Source: Polaribacter dokdonensis
GTDB taxonomy: Bacteria > Bacteroidota > Bacteroidia > Flavobacteriales > Flavobacteriaceae
NCBI RefSeq assembly: GCF_024362345.1
Contig: NZ_CP101505.1
Coordinates: 640,001 to 704,000 of the forward strand
DNA length: 64,000 bases
Reading direction: 5' to 3'
The position numbers and the translations under genes were made by a program. Under the pieces are notes generated by a model, which did not search any database, was not told where the DNA came from, and saw only the letters and a program-made list of their open reading frames with translations. Shown here one piece after another: positions 25,160 through 33,334 of this stretch (position 1 is the stretch's first letter; the number at the start of each line of letters is the position of its first letter).

Positions 25160-25655
25160 AGTTGTGTTTTTTAATTAATTCTTCTCTAATTGTTTTTCTT
25201 GCTCTAGACAATGCCACTCTTACTGCTGTTGGTTTCATATCTACCATCTTACAGATTTCTTCAAAATCATATTGTTCAACATCTCTTAGCTGAATTATAA
25301 TCTTTTGATTTTCTGGCAATTTCTCTATCAATTGATGTACTTGGTTTACACTGTCTTGATATTCTAATTTCTTATCTAAAGAAGTTTCTTTCTCTTTATA
25401 ATTACTATGTACTAATGTTAAATTACTTGCTTGTTTACTTTTTAAACGATCATAACAATAATTTTTAGTCATTGTCATTGCAAAGGCTTCAACATTCTTA
25501 TAATTCCCAATTTTGCTTTTATTTTTCCACAATTTAAAAATAAGTTCTTGGGTAGCATCTTCTGCTTCTTCTCTAGACACTAACAATCTTTTTGCTAGTC
25601 TAAAAACCTTATCTTTAAATGGTAATACAACTTCTAAAAAGTCTGATTGGTTCAT
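25146..25655 (-). CDS. ECF sigma factor (cassette 1)
   Basis: 169 residues with region 2 (FRLAKRLLVSREEAEDATQELIFKLWKNKSKIGNYKNVEAFAMTMTKNYCYDRLKS) and region 4 (LPENQKIIIQLRDVEQYDFEEICKMV...VRVALSRARKTIRE). No region 1 or 3, as expected for an ECF factor. It directs RNA polymerase to stress promoters. First gene of the operon sigma, membrane partner, DUF4252, DUF4252. Its own upstream region has TGTAAC-N16-CGTCGT (25739-25712), so it probably autoregulates. Confidence 0.94.
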   Translation of the reverse strand: MNQSDFLEVVLPFKDKVFRLAKRLLVSREEAEDATQELIFKLWKNKSKIGNYKNVEAFAMTMTKNYCYDRLKSKQASNLTLVHSNYKEKETSLDKKLEYQDSVNQVHQLIEKLPENQKIIIQLRDVEQYDFEEICKMVDMKPTAVRVALSRARKTIREELIKKHNYGVS

Positions 25656-25711
25656 GGATTGATTTTGTTTTTCTGATATTTTTTCATCTCTTATATCAGG
25701 TTTACATAATT

Positions 25712-25739
25712 ACGACGACTAACAATTTATTTTGTTACA
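25712..25739 (-). promoter_or_regulatory. ECF-type autoregulatory promoter of sigma cassette 1
   Basis: Minus strand: TGTAAC (25739-25734), 16 bases, then CGTCGT (25717-25712), about 57 bases before the sigma start codon at 25655. Same motif and spacing as three other sites in the window. A CTGATAT/ATATCAG inverted repeat (25673-25679, 25693-25699) lies in the leader. Confidence 0.75.
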
Positions 25740-25809
25740 GCCTTATTGTAAAAAAATACTAAAAAGATTTAAATTGCGTTAAATTTACTGTAAACATTAG
25801 ACTTTCTAT

Positions 25810-27261
25810 ATGATAAAAAAAATAAATGTTATTTGCATCACCCTATTTTGTGCGCTAATATTGGGTTGTTCTAAAGAATATGAAGTGCCGCAAAATTTGG
25901 TAGTTCATGATTTTGTTTGGAAAGGTCTAAATGCTTATTATTTATATCAAGATCAGGTTGCAGATTTGTCTGACAGACGTTTTAGCTCTGATGAAGAATT
26001 AAATGCCTATCTAAATTCTTTTCCTGATTATAATTTACTCTTTGAGAGTTTAACCCTAGAAAATGATTTAAAATCTAACTTAGTAGAAGATTATAACACA
26101 TTAACATCACCTGAATTAAGAACTAGTTTTACAAATGGTTTGGAATTCGGAATTATTGCAGACCCAAACAATTCAGATAATGTTTTAGGTTATGTAACTC
26201 ATATTCTACCAAATTCTAATGCTGCTTTACAAAATATTGCTAGAGGTGATTACTTTAATGCTGTTGATGGAGTATTACTTACAAGACAAAACTATCAAGA
26301 TTTATTATTGAATGGTCAGAATAATTTCACCTTAAATATGGCCAATTTTGATGGCAACACAATAACTCCAACAACTAGAACTGTAAATTTAGAAAAAGAA
26401 GGGTATAATTATCCTGCAACATTCTTAGAAGATGTAATTTCAATTAATTCAGACAATGTTGGTTATATAATCTACAACAACGACTTTTCTAATAATTATA
26501 TTGATAATCTAAAACAAACTGCTAGTAATTTTGTAAGTCAGAATGTAAATAAGTTGGTTTTAGATTTAAGATATAGTATAGGTTCAGGCAGTTTTGCTAG
26601 AGATATTGAGGCCTTTGCAAGTGTAATTACAGGTCAATTTCAAGATGAAGTATTTCTTAAAGAAAATTGGAACACTAAAGCACAAGAATGGTTTTTAGAA
26701 TATCAGCCAGATTCATTATTAACTCGTTTTTCTGCAAGCAATCAAACAACTACAGTTGGAGGAATGCAGGTGACTGATTTATTTATCATTTTAAATGGAA
26801 ATAATTTTGAGGGTTCTTCTGCAATTGAGCTTTTAGTAAATAGCTTAAACCCATATATGAACATTCAGATCATTGGTAATAATACTGCAGGAAACAACAC
26901 AGGTTCTATTACGCTTTACAATTCAGATGATTATGATTTTGGCTTAAGAAACTCAACACATACAGTAGCTTTACAACCTGTTGTGTTAACTTTTACAAAT
27001 AGTAACGACCAAACCTATAACAATGGTTTAACACCAATAATTAATCTTTGTAATCAAGAAGATGTTTTAAATTTAGGAGTTTTGGGCACGAATTCTGATC
27101 CTATTTTAAACAGAGTGTTAAATTTAATTGAAACAGGAGCTGCAAATTCAAATTCAAATTGCAATCCAAACAATTTCGAGTATTTATTTAACAGCATAAA
27201 TGTTCAAAGAAACTTTGATAATGGTGTTTTTATAGAACAAGATTTACCTAATACAAATTAA
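25810..27261 (+). CDS. S41-like lipoprotein lacking the catalytic lysine
   Basis: 483 residues. Lipoprotein signal with LILGC lipobox (Cys20). N-terminal helical part (VWKGLNAYYLYQDQVADLSD), PDZ-like middle (VTHILPNSNAALQNIARGDYFNAVDG), then the S41 fold. Nucleophile S337 is present in GSSAIELL, but the general-base lysine 25 residues later is Asn (N362 in NTAGNNTGS). The substrate-binding LRxNPGG loop is degraded to LRYSIGSGS. The next gene, its paralogue, keeps Ser, Lys and LRYNPGG. So this is probably an inactive S41 homologue acting as a binding or regulatory partner, although an altered mechanism cannot be excluded. Divergent from the ECF sigma operon. Confidence 0.85.
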   Translation: MIKKINVICITLFCALILGCSKEYEVPQNLVVHDFVWKGLNAYYLYQDQVADLSDRRFSSDEELNAYLNSFPDYNLLFESLTLENDLKSNLVEDYNTLTSPELRTSFTNGLEFGIIADPNNSDNVLGYVTHILPNSNAALQNIARGDYFNAVDGVLLTRQNYQDLLLNGQNNFTLNMANFDGNTITPTTRTVNLEKEGYNYPATFLEDVISINSDNVGYIIYNNDFSNNYIDNLKQTASNFVSQNVNKLVLDLRYSIGSGSFARDIEAFASVITGQFQDEVFLKENWNTKAQEWFLEYQPDSLLTRFSASNQTTTVGGMQVTDLFIILNGNNFEGSSAIELLVNSLNPYMNIQIIGNNTAGNNTGSITLYNSDDYDFGLRNSTHTVALQPVVLTFTNSNDQTYNNGLTPIINLCNQEDVLNLGVLGTNSDPILNRVLNLIETGAANSNSNCNPNNFEYLFNSINVQRNFDNGVFIEQDLPNTN

Positions 27262-27266
27262 AATTG

Positions 27267-28742
27267 ATGAAAAACACATTCAAAACCTTTTTACTTCTTA
27301 CCATATTAATTTTATCATCTTGCGAAAAAACTGAAATTGCATCCATACAAAACAGCACACAAGATGACATCAATTATTTTATATGGAAGGGTTTAAATGT
27401 ATATTATTTTTGGCAGCAAGATGTTCCAGATTTAGCAGACAATCGTTTTGCAACCTTCGATGATTTATATACCTACTTTAGAGGTTTCTCATCACCAGAA
27501 ACTGTTTTTGAAAGTTTACTAAATAGACCTGAAGATCGTTTTTCTGTTATTGTTGATGATTATGTAGCCTTAGAAAATTCTTTTCAAGGTTTAAACTTAA
27601 GCAATGGTATTGAGTTTGGTTTGGTTCGTTACAAAACAAATTCAAGTAATATTTTTGGTTATGTACGTTATGTAATTCCAAATTCTGATGCTGCATCAAA
27701 AAATATAACTCGTGGTCAAATATTTACTTCTATAAATGGTCAGCAGTTAACAGATACCAACTTTAGCTCTTTATTATTTAGCAGTAATACAACCTATTCT
27801 ATGGGTTTTGCAGATTATAATGATGGAGATCCTGTACAAAATGGAACTTTAGTTTCTTTACAAAAAACAGATTTACAAGAAAACCCAATTGCGATTGCCA
27901 AAGTTATTGAAGAGAGCAATCAGAAAATTGGATATTTAATGTACAATCAATTTTCAAGAAATTTTGATGCAGATTTAAATGCAGCTTTTGCCAATTTCAA
28001 ATCAGAGAATATAAATGATTTAATAATCGATTTAAGATATAATCCTGGAGGTTCTGTACAATCTGCAAGCTATTTAGGAAGCATGGTTACAGGCCAATTT
28101 ACAGACCAAGTGTATTCTAAAGAAATTTGGAATCAGAAAATTTTAGCAGCAAATCCTCCAGAAACATTTATCAATAACTTTACCAACCAAATTAGAAATT
28201 TAGATGCTACAGGAAATGTAGTTGTAGAAGAAAACATTAATAGTCTGGGCTTAAACAGAGTGTATATTATAACATCAGGTAGTACAGCTTCTGCATCAGA
28301 ATTGCTCATGAATGCATTAAGTGCGTATATAGATGTAAATATTGTGGGTACAACAACTGTAGGTAAACAAGTAGGTTCTATTACTTTGTATGATTCTGAT
28401 AACTTAAGAAAAACAGGTGCTAATTTTAATACAAATCATAATTATGCACTTCAACCTTTAGTTTTAGAAATAACCAATAAAAATAATGTTAACTATCCTA
28501 ATGGTATAACTCCAGGAACAGATTTGCCAGGAATTATATTGGCTGAAGATTTTGACAATTTAGGAACTTTAGGAGATGTTAATGAGCCTTTGTTAAGTAG
28601 AACAATTCAATATATTATAACTGGTTCTAAAACTAACTCAAAACAACAAAAAGCTGCTAATTTCGACGAAATCTACGATTCAAAAATGGCAACACCTGCA
28701 GGTAACAACATGCTTTCTGAAGGAAGAAATATAGAACTTTAA
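27267..28742 (+). CDS. S41-family serine protease lipoprotein
   Basis: 491 residues from ATG 27267 (a TTG at 27264 is one codon upstream). Lipobox LILSSC near residue 19. Same layout as the gene before it: helical cap domain (IWKGLNVYYFWQQDVPDLAD), PDZ-like domain (RYVIPNSDAASKNITRGQIF), S41 domain with LRYNPGG, nucleophile S342 (STASASELL) and lysine K367 (TVGKQVGS), exactly 25 residues apart as in the Tsp/CtpA family. It cleaves proteins or peptides in the periplasm. It follows its inactive-looking paralogue by 5 bases, so both are co-expressed. Confidence 0.92.
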   Translation: MKNTFKTFLLLTILILSSCEKTEIASIQNSTQDDINYFIWKGLNVYYFWQQDVPDLADNRFATFDDLYTYFRGFSSPETVFESLLNRPEDRFSVIVDDYVALENSFQGLNLSNGIEFGLVRYKTNSSNIFGYVRYVIPNSDAASKNITRGQIFTSINGQQLTDTNFSSLLFSSNTTYSMGFADYNDGDPVQNGTLVSLQKTDLQENPIAIAKVIEESNQKIGYLMYNQFSRNFDADLNAAFANFKSENINDLIIDLRYNPGGSVQSASYLGSMVTGQFTDQVYSKEIWNQKILAANPPETFINNFTNQIRNLDATGNVVVEENINSLGLNRVYIITSGSTASASELLMNALSAYIDVNIVGTTTVGKQVGSITLYDSDNLRKTGANFNTNHNYALQPLVLEITNKNNVNYPNGITPGTDLPGIILAEDFDNLGTLGDVNEPLLSRTIQYIITGSKTNSKQQKAANFDEIYDSKMATPAGNNMLSEGRNIEL

Positions 28743-28743
28743 C

Positions 28744-29712
28744 TTATATATTTAGATTCTCTACATTATCTACACCTTCTTCTATTTCTTTATCTGTAAG
28801 TACATCAGGTCTAAATTCGCTCATTAATTCTTCACGTTTTGATTTTGCATATTTGTATCCAGATTTCCACCATTTACGCATTAAAACTTCATCAAAAACC
28901 AAAGAATTGGTAGTCAAAACAGTTGGTGTATAATACAAGTTTAGTTTTACATTTTTACTGTTTGCAGCAAGTTTACCAATAGTAATATTGTGTCTTTCTA
29001 CGTGAGTTAACATAAAATCGAAAACGTCAAATAATAAAGAAAACGGATTTTTAGAAGGTAATCTATTAAATTGGCTCACCTCAGTTTCTAAAATAATCGC
29101 ATCTATTTCTGTAGCTCCTCTTAGAATAGCTTCTCTAATTGGTACTAAAGAACCAAAGCCACCATCTGCATATTGCTGACGATCTTTTTCTAAAATACTC
29201 ATAAAAGGTACATAATTACATGAACCCCAAATCCAATCTAAAAAATCTTCGTAAGTACACTCGTTACTAGATTTATATTCAATTTGATTGGCAGTTAAAT
29301 TACTAACAGTAACCACAATTTCTTTATTGGTCTCCTTAATTTTCTCAAACATTTCTCTGGTGACATTCTGCTTAATTAAACGTCTTAAGTTTTTACTCTC
29401 ACCAAATGTTTTTCTACCCTTTAAAAAGTTTCTAAGCATATTAAAATGATTAATATTAATCACTTTTTCTCCAGAAACCTTTTTTATTTTAAAAGGATTG
29501 TTACTAAATATAGTACTTTGATTTACGTTGGTATATAGATGTTTCAATTCATCTAACATATCTAAAGCTAAATGGGAAACCATTAAACTACCAGTTGAAG
29601 TACCTAAAAACAAATCATATTCTCTGTTTTCTTTCTTCATTAAATACTGAGCAACTCCTCCTGCAAATGCTCCTTTACTTCCACCCCCAGAAATAACCAA
29701 TGCTTTTTTCAT
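28744..29712 (-). CDS. Patatin-like phospholipase
   Basis: 322 residues with the patatin signature: oxyanion GGGSKG (residues 9-14), nucleophile S39 in GTSTG, and catalytic D183 in ADGGFGS. No signal peptide, so a cytoplasmic or membrane-associated lipid acyl hydrolase. The charged C-terminus (KEIEEGVDNVENLNI) has no recognised domain. It converges on the S41 gene with one base between stops and is divergent from the BNR-repeat lipoprotein gene. Confidence 0.93.
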   Translation of the reverse strand: MKKALVISGGGSKGAFAGGVAQYLMKKENREYDLFLGTSTGSLMVSHLALDMLDELKHLYTNVNQSTIFSNNPFKIKKVSGEKVININHFNMLRNFLKGRKTFGESKNLRRLIKQNVTREMFEKIKETNKEIVVTVSNLTANQIEYKSSNECTYEDFLDWIWGSCNYVPFMSILEKDRQQYADGGFGSLVPIREAILRGATEIDAIILETEVSQFNRLPSKNPFSLLFDVFDFMLTHVERHNITIGKLAANSKNVKLNLYYTPTVLTTNSLVFDEVLMRKWWKSGYKYAKSKREELMSEFRPDVLTDKEIEEGVDNVENLNI

Positions 29713-29758
29713 TAACCTTAAATGATTTGTTTATTTTAGTTCTATAAAAATATCAAAA

Positions 29759-30802
29759 ATGAAAAGAATAGCTCTACTTCTACTCACATTTGTTTCTCTC
29801 TATTCATGTAAAGAAAAACATCAATCTAGAACCATTAAAACTATTGATATTCAAGAGTTTAATGTAATTAATTCTAGTATTAGAGCAATACATGCTTTAG
29901 ATACTACTAAAGTTTTTTATGCTGGTTCAAGAGGAGATGTTGGTTTTAAGACCAATGAAGGTGTTTCTTTAAACGCATTAAACATTACGTATTCAGATAG
30001 TATTTTACCACATTTTAGAAGTTTAGCCTTTAATGGTAAAGATTATTTTGCCTTATCTATTGGCAATCCTGCCTTACTTTATAAAATTGCAGATGGTGAG
30101 TATTCGATGGTCTATAAAGAAACACATGAAAAAGTATTTTATGATGCTATGACTTTTTTTGATGATAATTTACATGGAATTGCAGTTGGTGATCCAACAG
30201 ATAGTTGTGCATCAATTATCTTAACTGCTGATGGTGGAGAAACTTGGCAAAAATTACCTTGTGAAAATTTACCAGTTTTTGAAGATGGAGAAGCCTTTTT
30301 TGCAGCAAGTAACACCAATATTAAAACCATTGGAAGCACAGTTTGGATAGCTTCTGGAGGTAAAAAAGCGCGTATTTTAAAATCTAACGATTTTGGGAAA
30401 ACTTGGCAAATTTATAATACTCCAATTATACAAGGTGATGGTCCTCAAGGAATATATTCTATAGATTTCTACGATGAAAATACTGGAATTATTATTGGAG
30501 GAAACTACAGCAAACCTTTAGAGAATAAGGCAAACAAAGCCATTACAAAAGATGGTGGAAAAACTTGGACTTTGGTTGCAAACAATGAAAATCCAAATTA
30601 CAAAAGCGCCATAACTTATGTTCCAAATTCTAAAGGAAAAGAAATTTTTGCAGTGGGTAAAACTGGTGTTTCTTACTCTAAAGATGGTGGTTTAATTTGG
30701 GTAAAGGTTTCTAATAAAAGCTTTTATGCAATTACTTTTGTAGATGAAAATAATGCCTGGTTAAGTGGTAGTAACAAAATTGGAAAATTCAGAATTAAAT
30801 AA
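29759..30802 (+). CDS. BNR/YCF48-like beta-propeller lipoprotein
   Basis: 347 residues. Lipoprotein signal MKRIALLLLTFVSLYSC. Repeats with Asp-box style motifs (TADGGETWQKL, SNDFGKTWQIY, TKDGGKTWTLV, SKDGGLIWVKV) mark four or more blades of a sialidase/YCF48-type propeller. It is often auto-annotated as oxidoreductase, but no cofactor site is visible. First gene of a three-gene run whose stop and start codons abut (TAAATG) twice: this protein, a small lipoprotein, then pepT. Confidence 0.85.
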   Translation: MKRIALLLLTFVSLYSCKEKHQSRTIKTIDIQEFNVINSSIRAIHALDTTKVFYAGSRGDVGFKTNEGVSLNALNITYSDSILPHFRSLAFNGKDYFALSIGNPALLYKIADGEYSMVYKETHEKVFYDAMTFFDDNLHGIAVGDPTDSCASIILTADGGETWQKLPCENLPVFEDGEAFFAASNTNIKTIGSTVWIASGGKKARILKSNDFGKTWQIYNTPIIQGDGPQGIYSIDFYDENTGIIIGGNYSKPLENKANKAITKDGGKTWTLVANNENPNYKSAITYVPNSKGKEIFAVGKTGVSYSKDGGLIWVKVSNKSFYAITFVDENNAWLSGSNKIGKFRIK

Positions 30803-31360
30803 ATGAGGGTTTTTCTACTATTTATATTTGTATTAACCATTCAATCTTGCTCTAAGCAATTTCCACCTTTGTTAGATTTTGATTGTGATATTCCAACTTT
30901 AGAAAACTTAGAAAAAGTAAATGATGCTAAAAATCTATTTTCTATAGAATTGCCTAAAGACTGGGAAACAAATTTATATCAAGATGAAATACAATCTTCA
31001 ATTTTTAGCGCAGATAACACTAAAAATCTGACAGAAACTATATTATTAGATGTTTCTTACATCAATAAAGAAATTATCATCAACGAAAATTTTGTACTGA
31101 AACAAGAACAAGAATACTTACAAAAAAAGCTGATATTATCGCAAAAAAGCGTTTTTAATTATAATAATAAAAAAGCAATGTATTTACTGTTTAAAGGCAA
31201 AAAAAACAATTTAAAATATCAAATTTGTAATATTTTTATACAGTTGAATTCATCAAACTTTATTTTAGCCAAAATAGAATTATATGGAGATGGATCAATT
31301 GATCAAAGACGCTGTAAAGCATTATCTTTAATAGAAAACCTTAAAATAAATCAATATTAA
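30803..31360 (+). CDS. Small lipoprotein, PsbP-like in size, function unknown
   Basis: 185 residues, lipobox TIQSC at about residue 16. The segment NLFSIELPKDWETNLYQDEIQSS resembles the start of PsbP/DUF-type alpha/beta proteins, where a protein of about 165 residues is attached to the outer membrane. I cannot assign a role. It sits with zero spacing between the propeller lipoprotein and peptidase T genes, so all three are likely made together. Confidence 0.65.
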   Translation: MRVFLLFIFVLTIQSCSKQFPPLLDFDCDIPTLENLEKVNDAKNLFSIELPKDWETNLYQDEIQSSIFSADNTKNLTETILLDVSYINKEIIINENFVLKQEQEYLQKKLILSQKSVFNYNNKKAMYLLFKGKKNNLKYQICNIFIQLNSSNFILAKIELYGDGSIDQRRCKALSLIENLKINQY

Positions 31361-32605
31361 ATGATTGATAAAAAAAACATAACTAAACGTTTTATAAGTT
31401 ACGTAACTATAGATACAGAATCTAATCCAAACAACCCTGATTTTCCAAGTACAGAAAAGCAATGGAATTTAGCCAAATTGTTAGAAAAAGAACTTATTGA
31501 AATTGGTTTGGAAGATGTTGAATTAGATGAAAATTGTTACATCATGGCTACTTTACCAAGTAATTTAGATTACGATGTACCAATCATTGGTTTTATATCT
31601 CATATAGATACTAGTCCAGATTTTACAGGAGCTAACGTAAAACCACAAATCATAGAAAATTATGATGGTAAAGATATTGTATTAAATAAAGAGCAAAATA
31701 TTATTTTATCTTCTACTTATTTTGATGATTTACAGCAATATAAAGGTCAAACCATCATCACAACAGATGGTACAACTTTGCTTGGTGCAGATGATAAAGC
31801 AGGAATTACTGAGATTGTTTCTGCAATGGAGTATTTAGTGAAACATCCAGAAATTAAACATGGCAAAATTAGAATTTGTTTTACTCCTGATGAAGAAGTT
31901 GGTAAAGGAGCTCACTTATTTGATGTTGAAAAGTTTGGTGCAGATTGGGCTTACACCATGGATGGGAGTCAAATAGGAGAATTAGAATACGAAAATTTTA
32001 ATGCAGCAAGCGCAAAAATTAATATAAAAGGTAAAATTGTGCATCCAGGTTATGCAAAGGGTAAAATGATAAATTCTTTACTTATTGCTAATGAATATAT
32101 TGCAGCTGTGCCTGCAGATGAAGTACCTGAAAAAACGGAAGGATATGAAGGTTTTTTTCATTTACATGACGTAAAAGGCGATGTAGAAGAAACTGTTTTA
32201 GAGTACATTATTAGAGATCACGATTTTGATATTTTCGAGAAAAGAAAATATTTAATGCAGAAGATTGCTTTTGATATTAATAAAAAGTTAGAAAGTGATG
32301 CCATTCAAGTAACCATCAAAAACCAATATTTTAATATGAAAGAAAAGGTAACACCTGTTATGCATATTGTAGATATTGTTGAGGAAGTTATGAACGATAT
32401 TGGCATAACACCACTAATAAAACCAATTAGAGGAGGTACAGATGGTTCTCAACTATCTTACAAAGGTTTGCCTTGTCCAAATATTTTTGCAGGTGGTCAT
32501 AACTTTCATGGACGATTTGAATATGTTCCTGTAGAATCTATGATAAAAGCAACAGAAGTTATTGTAGGTATTGCACAAAAAGTAACAACTAAATATAAAC
32601 AATAA
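31361..32605 (+). CDS. pepT: Peptidase T (tripeptide aminopeptidase, M20B)
   Basis: 414 residues, the usual PepT length. Zinc ligands and signature: ISHIDTSPDFTGANV (H81, D83), TLLGADDKAGITEIV with the bridging Asp, CFTPDEEVGKGAHLFDVE with the catalytic Glu pair, YTMDGSQIGELEYENFNAA, and a late FAGGHNFHGRFEYVP. It cuts the N-terminal residue from tripeptides in the cytoplasm. Last gene of a tight three-gene unit; a weak hairpin lies at 32606-32633. Confidence 0.96.
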   Translation: MIDKKNITKRFISYVTIDTESNPNNPDFPSTEKQWNLAKLLEKELIEIGLEDVELDENCYIMATLPSNLDYDVPIIGFISHIDTSPDFTGANVKPQIIENYDGKDIVLNKEQNIILSSTYFDDLQQYKGQTIITTDGTTLLGADDKAGITEIVSAMEYLVKHPEIKHGKIRICFTPDEEVGKGAHLFDVEKFGADWAYTMDGSQIGELEYENFNAASAKINIKGKIVHPGYAKGKMINSLLIANEYIAAVPADEVPEKTEGYEGFFHLHDVKGDVEETVLEYIIRDHDFDIFEKRKYLMQKIAFDINKKLESDAIQVTIKNQYFNMKEKVTPVMHIVDIVEEVMNDIGITPLIKPIRGGTDGSQLSYKGLPCPNIFAGGHNFHGRFEYVPVESMIKATEVIVGIAQKVTTKYKQ

Positions 32606-32633
32606 AGTCTCCAAAAATTTCTTTTTGAAGACT
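32606..32633 (+). terminator. Hairpin after pepT, weak terminator
   Basis: An 11-bp stem with one mismatch (32606-32617 with 32622-32633) right after the pepT stop. There is no T-tract, so termination there is uncertain. Confidence 0.4.
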
Positions 32634-32641
32634 CATTGAAA

Positions 32642-32681
32642 CAATAGAAAACTATAGTTAATTTCTCTTGCAATAGAAAAC
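32642..32681. repeat. Direct repeat CAATAGAAAAC in 3' intergenic region
   Basis: CAATAGAAAAC occurs at 32642-32652 and 32671-32681, 29 bases apart, in the 145 bases between the convergent pepT and acyltransferase genes. A GTAATATTAC palindrome also lies near 32715. No role is evident. Confidence 0.5.
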
Positions 32682-32750
32682 CCCTACATCTTATATATTA
32701 AGAGAAATACTACGTAATATTACATATTTTAAAGCAGGAAATATAATCGG

Positions 32751-33290
32751 CTAAGACAAATCAGGATTTTTCCCCTTTACGTTTGCGTAGAAAGCCCTAA
32801 GGAACAGAAAATCAGATTCTTTATTCTCTGTAGTAAAGAAAGGCTTTGATATTTTAATGGTTTTATTTTCAAAATCTAATGTAGCCATTACAATAGGCAC
32901 ATTTGCCCCTTTTGCAATGTAATAAAACCCTGTTTTCCAAGTAGTAACTTTCTTTCTTGTTCCTTCTGGAGACAAACCTAGCTTAAACTCTTCTTTACTG
33001 TTAAAAATGGCAACAATAGCATCTACTAAATTGTTGTTTTTTGTTCTATCTACAGGTGTACCTCCTAAAGCTCTAAAGAAAAAACCAAAAGGACCATTAA
33101 ACAGAGAGGCTTTACCTATAAAGTGAATCATAACTCCAGAACTTATTCTGGCTAAAATTGCAATAGGAAAATCTACCCAACTTGTATGAGGTGCAGCAAT
33201 AACAACGTATTTTTTAATATCCTTAGGAAAAAAACCATCAAGCTTCCACCCTAAAATAGTAAACAATATAAATTTTGCAATTCTCTTCAT
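32751..33290 (-). CDS. 1-acylglycerol-3-phosphate acyltransferase-like (PlsC family)
   Basis: 179 residues from ATG 33290 (MKRIAKFIL). The longer frame to 33368 would run into the divergent rmuC gene and is not family-like. Acyltransferase motif I HX4D is intact (H35-TSWV-D40), and motif III is SPEGTRKK. It is shorter than PlsC and belongs to the compact lysophospholipid acyltransferase group. It probably transfers acyl chains to a lysophospholipid or similar acceptor at the inner membrane. Compare the atypical family member at 39679-40497. Confidence 0.88.
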   Translation of the reverse strand: MKRIAKFILFTILGWKLDGFFPKDIKKYVVIAAPHTSWVDFPIAILARISSGVMIHFIGKASLFNGPFGFFFRALGGTPVDRTKNNNLVDAIVAIFNSKEEFKLGLSPEGTRKKVTTWKTGFYYIAKGANVPIVMATLDFENKTIKISKPFFTTENKESDFLFLRAFYANVKGKNPDLS

Positions 33291-33334
33291 TCTCTCTTTT
33301 AAAAGTGATAAATTTAAGGACTTAAATTGATACA

